Shown in pieces: positions 1 through 6,588 of a stretch of DNA of 18,127 bases. The DNA comes from Clostridiales bacterium. GTDB lineage: Bacteria > Bacillota > Clostridia > Oscillospirales > Acutalibacteraceae. The position numbers and the translations under genes were made by a program. The first letter of the stretch is position 1; each line of letters begins with the position of its first letter. Location of the stretch: the NCBI GenBank assembly GCA_012728445.1, contig JAAYFA010000124.1, positions 1-18,127 of the forward strand. Direction: 5' to 3'. The notes under the pieces were generated by a model. That model searched no databases, was not told the origin of the DNA, and saw nothing but the letters and a program-made list of their open reading frames with translations.

Positions 1-143
1 CGCATACAATGCGTTCCCTACGAATCCAGACTTCGGAACGCATACAATGCGTTCCCTACAAATCCAGACTTCGGAACGCATACAATGCGTTCCCTACAAA
101 TCCAGACTTCGGAACGCATACAATGCGTTCCCTACAGATCCAG
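1..143. repeat. 38-bp tandem repeat with internal palindrome, about 3.8 copies, open at left edge
   Basis: Units begin at 1, 39, 77 and 115. Units 2 and 3 are identical, unit 1 differs by one base at position 22, and unit 4 matches for about 29 bases with one change and then fades into hisS. Across each unit junction lies a perfect inverted repeat, GGAACGCAT-ACA-ATGCGTTCC (for example 36-56), which would fold into a 9-bp hairpin in either strand's transcript. There are no unique spacers, so it is not a CRISPR array. No U-run follows the hairpins, so a simple intrinsic terminator is not supported. It resembles the dispersed palindromic intergenic repeats found in many Clostridia; that family assignment is a guess. 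The array probably continues beyond the window. Confidence 0.93.
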
Positions 144-1439
144 CGAATCTATCAGACTATCCGCCGCTTGCCGAACCATAATATTTATAAAATCGTCAAC
201 GAAGTTCTTCAGTTTAATCGGCTGTATCTCGCCGGTATCCATTTTCTTTAGGTTGACTTCCCCTTTTTCAAGGTCGTCATCGCCTAAAACCATGGAGTAA
301 ACAGCGGCTATCTTGTCGGCGTATTTCATCTGTGCTTTAACGGAACGCCCCACAACATCAAACTGTGCGCTGACGCCCGAAACTCTGAGTGCATGGGTGA
401 GCGCTGCGGCTTGTAAAGATCCTTTTTCGCCGACGCTTGCTATATAGAGCTCACAGGCGGCCGGGGCGGGCAGTTCAATGCCCTGAGCCTTCATTAAAAG
501 CACAAGCCGCTCCAGTCCCAAGGCAAAACCGAGTGACGGGACAGATGGGCCCCCTACTTCTTCCACAAGCCCGTCATAGCGTCCGCCGCCGCAAACCGTG
601 CCTTGTGCCCCAATTTCGTCGGAGACAAACTCAAAAACGGTACGGGTGTAATAATCGAGCCCACGGACAATGCGGGGGTTAATGGCATACGGGATATGCA
701 TGGCGTCGAGATATTGCTTGACCGCCTTAAAATGTTCTGCACAGTCCGCGCAGATATAGTCCAGCATCGCCGGCGCATCTTTTGCTATGGCTCCACAGAC
801 CGGGCTTTTGCAGTCGAGTATGCGCATGGGATTTCTGTCGAGTCTATCGAGACAAGTCACGCAAAGCTCTGCCTTTTTTGCATCAAAATACGTTTTTAGC
901 GCTGCGTGATAGTGTGCCCTGCACTGTGGGCATCCGATGGAGTTGAGCTCCAACTTCAGGTTTTTAACGCCCAAAAAGGCAAAAATTTCATCTGCCAGCG
1001 CAATCATTTCGCCGTCTGCCGCCGGAGCGGATGTGCCGAAACATTCCGCACCGAATTGTTGAAACTCCCGCAGTCTGCCCGCTTGTGGTTTTTCGTAGCG
1101 GTAGCAGGAAGTCAAGTAACACACTTTTTGCGGATAGGCCTCGTTGAACAGCCCATGCTCCAAAAAGGCACGCACGGCCCCTGCCGTGCCTTCCGGCCGC
1201 AGAGTAATTGAGCGCCCGCCTTTGTCGTTAAAAGTGTACATTTCCTTTTGCACTACGTCCGTTGTGCTGCCCACGGAACGGGTGAAAAGTTCTGTATGTT
1301 CAAAAACGGGGGTTCGGATTTCTTTAAATCCGAATTTCCCCGCAATCGTAAGCATTGTCTTTTCAATAAATTGGTTATGATGGACCTGCGCGGGTAAAAT
1401 ATCCTGCGTACCCTTGATTGCTTTGGTAATTAACGCCAT
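132..1439 (-). CDS. hisS: Histidyl-tRNA synthetase (HisRS)
   Basis: A class II aminoacyl-tRNA synthetase that charges tRNA-His with histidine in the cytoplasm. Its 435 residues are normal for bacterial HisRS. The N-terminus reads KAIKGTQDILP. Motif 2 appears as YRYEKPQAGRLREF, the histidyl-adenylate signature as RGLDYYTRTVFEF, and motif 3 near GGGRYDGL and LGFALGLERL. The C-terminal anticodon-binding domain follows, so this is HisS and not the shorter regulator HisZ. The insertion domain holds eight cysteines in four pairs (CPQC, CVTC, CKSPVC, CADC), which suggests a metal site. The ATG at 1437-1439 is chosen because GAGGT lies about 8 bases upstream and homologues start here; an in-frame extension to 1562 would run into mgsA. 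It sits 13 bases downstream of mgsA and is probably co-transcribed. Its last three codons and TAG stop lie within the tandem repeat. Confidence 0.97.
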   Translation of the reverse strand: MALITKAIKGTQDILPAQVHHNQFIEKTMLTIAGKFGFKEIRTPVFEHTELFTRSVGSTTDVVQKEMYTFNDKGGRSITLRPEGTAGAVRAFLEHGLFNEAYPQKVCYLTSCYRYEKPQAGRLREFQQFGAECFGTSAPAADGEMIALADEIFAFLGVKNLKLELNSIGCPQCRAHYHAALKTYFDAKKAELCVTCLDRLDRNPMRILDCKSPVCGAIAKDAPAMLDYICADCAEHFKAVKQYLDAMHIPYAINPRIVRGLDYYTRTVFEFVSDEIGAQGTVCGGGRYDGLVEEVGGPSVPSLGFALGLERLVLLMKAQGIELPAPAACELYIASVGEKGSLQAAALTHALRVSGVSAQFDVVGRSVKAQMKYADKIAAVYSMVLGDDDLEKGEVNLKKMDTGEIQPIKLKNFVDDFINIMVRQAADSLIDSLDL

Positions 1440-1452
1440 GAAAGATACCTCG

Positions 1453-1857
1453 TTACTTTTTTGGATTGACGATGTTCCGCCAGTCCAAATCGCCGCGGTC
1501 CAGACTGTGTATGAGCGCCTCCGCAGTGGCAATATTGGTCGCGACAGGCACGTTGTATACATCGCAGAGCCTTAGAAGGTTTGCTTCGTTGGGCTCATTG
1601 GGCCTTGGCCCGCTCGGATCGCGGAACATCAGTAGCACATCAATTTCGTTGTAGCCGATTCTTGCGGCGATTTGTTGGTCGCCGCCTTGCGCTCCGCTTA
1701 AGAACAGTTCAATGTCTAAACCGGTGGCCTCGCTGACAAGTTTGCCGGTTGTGCCCGTGGCGCATAGGGTATGGCGGCTCAATATCCCGCAGTAAGCGAT
1801 ACAGAATTGAGTCATCAGCTCTTTTTTGGAGTCATGCGCTATAAGTGCTATATTCAT
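1453..1857 (-). CDS. mgsA: Methylglyoxal synthase family protein with altered active site
   Basis: Methylglyoxal synthase converts dihydroxyacetone phosphate to methylglyoxal and phosphate, a bypass of lower glycolysis. The 134-residue length and overall sequence fit the family: IALIAHD at 3-9, the phosphate-binding ATGTTG at 33-38, GGDQQIA at 58-64 (Asp60 corresponds to catalytic E. coli Asp71), FRDP at 78-81, and LLRLCDVYNVPVATNIATAE. The odd point is residues 86-90, PNEPN, where the usual pattern is PHEPD. E. coli His98 and Asp101 are therefore Asn87 and Asn90, and the SGP before GGDQQ is SGA. Both residues are important for catalysis in the E. coli enzyme, so activity may be low or changed. 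The ATG at 1855-1857 has an AAGGGGGA ribosome binding site. The gene has its own likely promoter and leads into hisS. Confidence 0.9.
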   Translation of the reverse strand: MNIALIAHDSKKELMTQFCIAYCGILSRHTLCATGTTGKLVSEATGLDIELFLSGAQGGDQQIAARIGYNEIDVLLMFRDPSGPRPNEPNEANLLRLCDVYNVPVATNIATAEALIHSLDRGDLDWRNIVNPKK

Positions 1858-1895
1858 TATATTTCCCCCTTAAAAGGTATGTGACCATTAGTATG

Positions 1896-1927
1896 ATTAT
1901 AGTAACAGAGAAACTCTGTCATGGCAA
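1896..1927 (-). promoter_or_regulatory. Putative mgsA-hisS promoter with 20-bp spacer
   Basis: On the minus strand TTGCCA (1922-1927, five of six matches to the -35 consensus) is followed by a 20-bp spacer and a perfect TATAAT (1896-1901). A start site near 1889 would give a leader of about 30 bases before the mgsA ATG. A 20-bp spacer is too long for good basal activity but is typical of promoters activated by MerR-family regulators, which bind an inverted repeat inside a 19-20 bp spacer and twist the DNA. Such a repeat is present here. The elements are seen; the regulator type is inferred. Confidence 0.6.
1903..1921. promoter_or_regulatory. Palindromic operator candidate inside the mgsA promoter spacer
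   Basis: A perfect dyad ACAGAG-AAA-CTCTGT spans 1905-1919, and an outer pair extends it to 1903-1921 with one mismatch. It lies almost exactly in the middle of the 20-bp spacer between TTGCCA and TATAAT. It could also form a 6-bp hairpin in a gyrA read-through transcript, but no U-run follows, so it does not look like an intrinsic terminator. Confidence 0.6.
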
Positions 1928-1961
1928 GCATAGAAAAATCGCGTGGAATCTACTTTTGTGG

Positions 1962-4520
1962 TTATTCTTCTTCGGGATCTTCCAACTCTTCCGGTTGGCT
2001 GTTGTCCTGTATATCTTCCTGAGTGTCATCTTCAACATCTGTTTCAAGTTCTTCGCACCCGCACTCGATATCGTCCTCTTCCTCTTCCTCGGCTTCAGCC
2101 GCGGTAACGGTAACCAAGCGCTCACCGGGGGTGACTTTCATCACACGCACGCCCTTTGACGGCCTTGCGAAAATACTGATTTCCGAAGCGGGTATCCTAA
2201 TAATAATCCCATCGGACGAAATCAAGATCAAATCGTCGTCGTCGTTGATGACGATACTGGAGGCAACATCGCCGTACTTTTTCACTCTGTAATTGGTAAC
2301 GCCCTTGCCGCCTCTTGCTTGCAGGCGGAAATCATCGATTTCGCTACGTCTGCCGTAGCCGGTTTCGCTCACGGTAAATACGGTTTTGCCTTTCTGCAAA
2401 ACAGCCATCCCGACGACTTCGTCGCCTTCCCTGAGCGTGATGGCTTTAACGCCTCTCGCGGTTCTGCCCAAAGGCCTCGCATCGTTTTCGTTGAAACGGA
2501 TACACATGCCTTTACGTGTCGCCACAATCAAATCGTCATCGCCGCTTGTGAGCCTTACCCAGGCCAGTTCGTCGTCTTCATCCAGATTGATGGCGATAAC
2601 ACCGGTCTTACGGACATTCTTATAGGCTTCAAGCGCTGTGCGTTTGATAATGCCTTTGCGCGTTACCATGCAAAGATATTGTCCTTCTTCCTCGCGCGGC
2701 GCCCTGATCATAGCCGAAATTCCTTCTTCCCCTTCGATGGGTAAGAGGTTGACAACATTCATCCCCTTGCTTGTACGTGAACCCTCGGGGATTTCGTAGC
2801 CCTTGATGCGATACGTTCTGCCCTTCGTGGTGAAGAACATCACGTAATCATGCGTGGAGCAGGTAAACATGGTCTGCACGACATCTTCCTCGCGGCGTGT
2901 CATTCCCTTTACGCCGCGGCCGCCTCTTCGCTGAAGGGTGTAGGTATCCATCGGTAAGCGTTTAATATAACCTAAATCCGTCATCGTAATGACGCAGGTT
3001 TCCTCGGGAATCAAATCTTCAATATCAACCTCGCCGCTGACATTCATAATTTCTGTACGGCGGTCGTCGCCAAATTTGTCTTTAATAGCCGTTACTTCTG
3101 TTTTTATAATAGACAGCAACCTGCTCTCATCGCTGAGGATTTCAATGTATTCGGCAATTTTAAGTTTTAATGCCGCCATTTCTTCCTCAATTTTTATTCT
3201 TTCGAGCCCGGTCAACTGTCCCAAACGCATTTGCACGATGGCCTGCGCCTGAATATCATCCAGACCGAAACGTTCCATCAGCGCCGCTTTGCCTTCCGGT
3301 ACGCTCTTGGAAGCTCTGAGCAGCGCAATAACCTCGTCAATAAAGTCAAGGGCTATGAGCAGTCCTTCCAGTATGTGCGCGCGCTCCTGCGCTTTTCTTA
3401 GGTCAAACTGAGTGCGCCTGGTGATGATTTCGCACTGGAATTTGATGTAATTTTGTAATACTTCTTTTAACGTGAGGATTTTCGGCTCCCCGTTGACAAG
3501 CGCCAGCATAATAACGCCGAAAGTGGTTTGAAACTGCGTAAATGAATATAGCTGATTCAGCACCACTTGGGGGTTGGCATCCCGCTTGAGGTCCACAACC
3601 ATCTTCATGCCTTCTCTGGAAGAATAGTCGTTGATATCCGCAATGCCCTCAATGCGTTTGTCTTTAACAAGGTTGGCCATGTTTTCGATAAGCCTCGCCT
3701 TGTTTACCTGATAAGGTAATTCGGAAACGGTGATCGCCCAACGACCGTTTTTGCCTTCCGTTATTTCCGCCTTGGCGCGGACAGTTATTTTGCCTCTGCC
3801 CGTCGCGTACGCGCTGCGAATACCCACCCTGCCCATGATGACACCCGCTGTCGGGAAATCGGGCCCTTTAATATGCTCCATCAGGTCTTCCAAGTCGGCA
3901 TCCGGGTTATCAATCAAGCAACACATGCCGTCAATAACCTCGCGCATATTGTGGGGTGGGATGTTTGTCGCCATACCAACCGCAATACCCGTTGAGCCGT
4001 TTACAAGCAAGTTTGGAAAACGCGACGGCAACACAGTTGGCTCCTTGAGCCTATCGTCATAGTTTGGCGCTAAATCGACGGTTTCTTTTTCGATATCCGT
4101 CAACATTTCTTGTGAAATTTTGCTCATCCTGGATTCCGTATAACGATAGGCGGCCGCCGGATCGCCATCCACCGAACCAAAGTTGCCATGACCGTCAACG
4201 AGCATATATCGCATGGAAAAATCTTGTGCCAAACGAACCATCGCATCGTAAACGGATGCGTCGCCGTGCGGATGGTAACGCCCCAAGACCGAACCAACCG
4301 TATCCGCGCATTTGCGGTACGCTTTATCGGGCGTTAATGAATTCTCATACATCGTGTACAATATGCGCCGATGGACCGGTTTTAAACCGTCACGAACGTC
4401 CGGCAATGCGCGTGAGACGATAACGGACATGGAATAGTCCAAAAACGACTTACGCATTTCCTTACTGATATCGACATCGATCACATGTTGATCCGGGAAC
4501 GACAGATCATCTATACCCAT
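1962..4520 (-). CDS. gyrA: DNA gyrase subunit A
   Basis: The breakage-rejoining subunit of the A2B2 gyrase that introduces negative supercoils using ATP. At 852 residues it has the expected N-terminal winged-helix core (SRALPDVRDGLKPVHRRILY near 36-55) and the catalytic Tyr127 in RYTE. A C-terminal beta-pinwheel begins around the GyrA box QRRGGRG at 530-536; this box marks gyrase rather than topoisomerase IV. The tail of roughly 45 residues is very acidic and contains a Glu run. In the quinolone-resistance region the protein reads HPHGDASVYD, so the position of E. coli Ser83 is Ala88, while Asp92 (E. coli Asp87) is kept. The ATG at 4518-4520 is preceded by AAGAGGAG. It lies 48 bases after gyrB, with no promoter or terminator evident between them, so the two are probably one operon. 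Confidence 0.98.
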   Translation of the reverse strand: MGIDDLSFPDQHVIDVDISKEMRKSFLDYSMSVIVSRALPDVRDGLKPVHRRILYTMYENSLTPDKAYRKCADTVGSVLGRYHPHGDASVYDAMVRLAQDFSMRYMLVDGHGNFGSVDGDPAAAYRYTESRMSKISQEMLTDIEKETVDLAPNYDDRLKEPTVLPSRFPNLLVNGSTGIAVGMATNIPPHNMREVIDGMCCLIDNPDADLEDLMEHIKGPDFPTAGVIMGRVGIRSAYATGRGKITVRAKAEITEGKNGRWAITVSELPYQVNKARLIENMANLVKDKRIEGIADINDYSSREGMKMVVDLKRDANPQVVLNQLYSFTQFQTTFGVIMLALVNGEPKILTLKEVLQNYIKFQCEIITRRTQFDLRKAQERAHILEGLLIALDFIDEVIALLRASKSVPEGKAALMERFGLDDIQAQAIVQMRLGQLTGLERIKIEEEMAALKLKIAEYIEILSDESRLLSIIKTEVTAIKDKFGDDRRTEIMNVSGEVDIEDLIPEETCVITMTDLGYIKRLPMDTYTLQRRGGRGVKGMTRREEDVVQTMFTCSTHDYVMFFTTKGRTYRIKGYEIPEGSRTSKGMNVVNLLPIEGEEGISAMIRAPREEEGQYLCMVTRKGIIKRTALEAYKNVRKTGVIAINLDEDDELAWVRLTSGDDDLIVATRKGMCIRFNENDARPLGRTARGVKAITLREGDEVVGMAVLQKGKTVFTVSETGYGRRSEIDDFRLQARGGKGVTNYRVKKYGDVASSIVINDDDDLILISSDGIIIRIPASEISIFARPSKGVRVMKVTPGERLVTVTAAEAEEEEEDDIECGCEELETDVEDDTQEDIQDNSQPEELEDPEEE

Positions 4521-4568
4521 TTATTCATACTCCTCTTAACAAATCCCTGTAAAATATTTGCTCTATGG

Positions 4569-6536
4569 TTAAACATCCAGATTTTGGACATATTTCGCAT
4601 TTTTCTCAATAAACTCTCTGCGCGGCTCAACTTTATCGCCCATCAGAATAGTAAAGGTTTCGTCCGCTCGAACAGCATCCTCAAGGGTTACCCTGAGCAT
4701 CGTGCGGAACTCGGGGTCCATGGTCGTTTCCCACAGCTGATGGGCATCCATTTCGCCAAGACCTTTGTAGCGCTGAATCTCGCAGTTGCCGCCGAGCTCT
4801 TCCATATAAGTATCCCGCTCCTCGTTCGTAAAGGCATAAAAATGCTTTTTGCCTTTGCTGACTTTAAATAGGGGCGGCTGAGCGATATATATATGTTTAA
4901 AATCAATCAATGGGCGCATATAACGAAAGAAAAAGGTCAGTAATAAGGTGCGGATATGGGCGCCGTCAACGTCGGCGTCGGCCATAATCACAATTTTATC
5001 ATAACGCAGTTTGGAAAGGTCAAAGTCGTCATCGATCCCCGTTCCCAAAGCCGTCACAACCGGCATCAATTTTTCGTTGCTAATGACTCTGTCGAGCCTT
5101 GCTTTCTCGACGTTGAGCATTTTGCCCCAAAGCGGCAAAATGGCCTGATAACGTCTGTCCCTGCCGGCCTTCGCGGAACCACCGGCCGAGTCACCTTCGA
5201 CGATATATATTTCCGTTACCGCAGGATCTTTTTCAGAACAGTCGGCAAGTTTGCCGGGCAGGGAGTTGCTCTCCAGGGCAGATTTGCGGCGTGCCAAATC
5301 TCTCGCCTTGCGGGCAGCTTCTCTCGCGCGGGAGGCATCGAGTGCCTTGCTGAAAATCGCCTTGGCAATGGAAGGATTTTCTTCAAAATAGGTCATCAGT
5401 TTATCGTAAAGGGTGGAAGAAACCAGTTGCGCGATATCTGTATTGCCCAATTTGCCTTTTGTCTGCCCTTCGAACTGAGCATCTGTCAGTTTGACGCTCA
5501 CGACCGCCGTCATTCCTTCCCGCACATCATCGCCGGACAGGTTTTTATCGGCATCCTTGAGGATGGCGTACTTGCGGCCGTAATCGTTAAATACCCTTGT
5601 AAGGGCGTTTTTAAAGCCGGTTTCGTGCGTGCCGCCATCTGCTGTGTGCACATTATTGGCATAGGAAAGAAGGATCTCGTTATAACTGTCGTTATACATC
5701 ATCGCAATTTCTGCGCAGCGCTCGCCGCTCACGGTGCAAAGGTGAATGGGTGGGGTGTGCAAAGGCGTCAGTCCGCGGCTTTGGTTGAGATATTCCACAA
5801 AGCTGGAAATACCGCCCGCATAGCAAAAAACTTCTTCTAATATCTCTTCGCTGTTGCGGGAGTCGGTGAGCGTTATGCTTAACCCGGCATTTAGGAACGC
5901 CGATTCCCTAAAATGACGCTGAAGGGTTTCAAATTCATATTCCGTCGTTTCGGTGAATATCGCCGAGTCCGCCATAAAGCGGATAAGTGTCCCGCTTTCG
6001 GTCGTGTCTCCTATAATAACGAGCTCCGAAACGGCTACGCCGCGCTCAAAGCGTTGGTGATGGATATGCCCGTCCTGCGAAACTTCTACCTCTAACCATT
6101 CGGAAAGAGCGTTCACGACAGAAGAGCCCACCCCGTGCAGACCGCCGGAAACCTTATAGCCGCTGCCGCCGAATTTACCGCCGGCATGAAGCATCGTGAG
6201 AACCACCGTCACAGACGGCAACCCTAATTTTTCGTTTAAGCCAACGGGGATGCCCCTGCCGTTGTCCCTGACACAAACAACATTGCCCGGTAAAATCTCT
6301 ACCTCAACATGAGAGCAAAACCCTGCAAGGGCCTCGTCAATAGAGTTGTCCACAATCTCATAAACCAAATGATGCAGACCGCGGGGGCCCGTTGAGCCGA
6401 TATACATACCCGGGCGTTTACGAACGGCCTCGAGCCCTTCAAGCACTTGTATTTGGCTTGCGTCATATTTTTCCGTAACGACGGTATCCATCGTTTCGAG
6501 TTCTTCATTGATGTCTAATTTTTCCTCAGTATCCAA
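4569..6536 (-). CDS. gyrB: DNA gyrase subunit B, TTG start
   Basis: The ATPase subunit of gyrase. Its 655 residues show the GHKL ATP-binding elements DNSIDEALAG, DNGRGIPV and GGLHGVGSSVVNALS. The TOPRIM domain carries EGDSAGGS at 447-454 and the metal-binding DxD at Asp520/Asp522, and the C-terminal tail reads QRYKGLGEMD followed by EPRREFIEKNAKYV. The length is that of the short Gram-positive type without the enterobacterial insertion. The start is TTG at 6534-6536, because a full AGGAGG lies 7 bases upstream; the first in-frame ATG (residue 16) has a much weaker site. Residue 470 is Trp where E. coli has Lys447, in the quinolone-resistance region of GyrB. It sits between an unrecognised gene and gyrA in one operon. 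Confidence 0.98.
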   Translation of the reverse strand: MDTEEKLDINEELETMDTVVTEKYDASQIQVLEGLEAVRKRPGMYIGSTGPRGLHHLVYEIVDNSIDEALAGFCSHVEVEILPGNVVCVRDNGRGIPVGLNEKLGLPSVTVVLTMLHAGGKFGGSGYKVSGGLHGVGSSVVNALSEWLEVEVSQDGHIHHQRFERGVAVSELVIIGDTTESGTLIRFMADSAIFTETTEYEFETLQRHFRESAFLNAGLSITLTDSRNSEEILEEVFCYAGGISSFVEYLNQSRGLTPLHTPPIHLCTVSGERCAEIAMMYNDSYNEILLSYANNVHTADGGTHETGFKNALTRVFNDYGRKYAILKDADKNLSGDDVREGMTAVVSVKLTDAQFEGQTKGKLGNTDIAQLVSSTLYDKLMTYFEENPSIAKAIFSKALDASRAREAARKARDLARRKSALESNSLPGKLADCSEKDPAVTEIYIVEGDSAGGSAKAGRDRRYQAILPLWGKMLNVEKARLDRVISNEKLMPVVTALGTGIDDDFDLSKLRYDKIVIMADADVDGAHIRTLLLTFFFRYMRPLIDFKHIYIAQPPLFKVSKGKKHFYAFTNEERDTYMEELGGNCEIQRYKGLGEMDAHQLWETTMDPEFRTMLRVTLEDAVRADETFTILMGDKVEPRREFIEKNAKYVQNLDV

Positions 6537-6543
6537 TCGGGGA

Positions 6544-6549
6544 CCTCCT
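6544..6549 (-). promoter_or_regulatory. Strong ribosome binding site deciding the gyrB TTG start
   Basis: AGGAGG on the minus strand, 7 bases before TTG at 6536-6534. Its quality and spacing favour TTG over the in-frame ATG at 6491-6489. Confidence 0.8.
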
Positions 6550-6588
6550 GTACATTGATGTGAATTCGCATAATAGGCAACAAAACCT

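Noticed and set aside
1..143. CRISPR array
   Set aside because: The units are contiguous, with identical sequence throughout and no unique spacers; it is a simple tandem repeat.
9..300. Plus-strand reading frames over the repeat
   Set aside because: They arise from the tandem repeat and the antisense of hisS, have no ribosome binding site and resemble nothing.
1440..1562. N-terminal extension of hisS to an upstream start at 1562
   Set aside because: It would overlap mgsA by over 100 bases and add unrelated sequence; the ATG at 1439 has a ribosome binding site and the family start.
1905..1919. Intrinsic terminator after gyrA
   Set aside because: The 6-bp stem has no following U-run, and it sits within a promoter spacer; an operator is a better reading.
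1858..1961. T-box or riboswitch upstream of mgsA-hisS
   Set aside because: About 100 bases are available, of which some 30 would be transcribed from the predicted start; no T-box sequence or stem set is visible.
4956..5840. 294-codon plus-strand frame opposite gyrB
   Set aside because: It is the antisense shadow of a conserved gene, with no recognisable domain and no translation signal.
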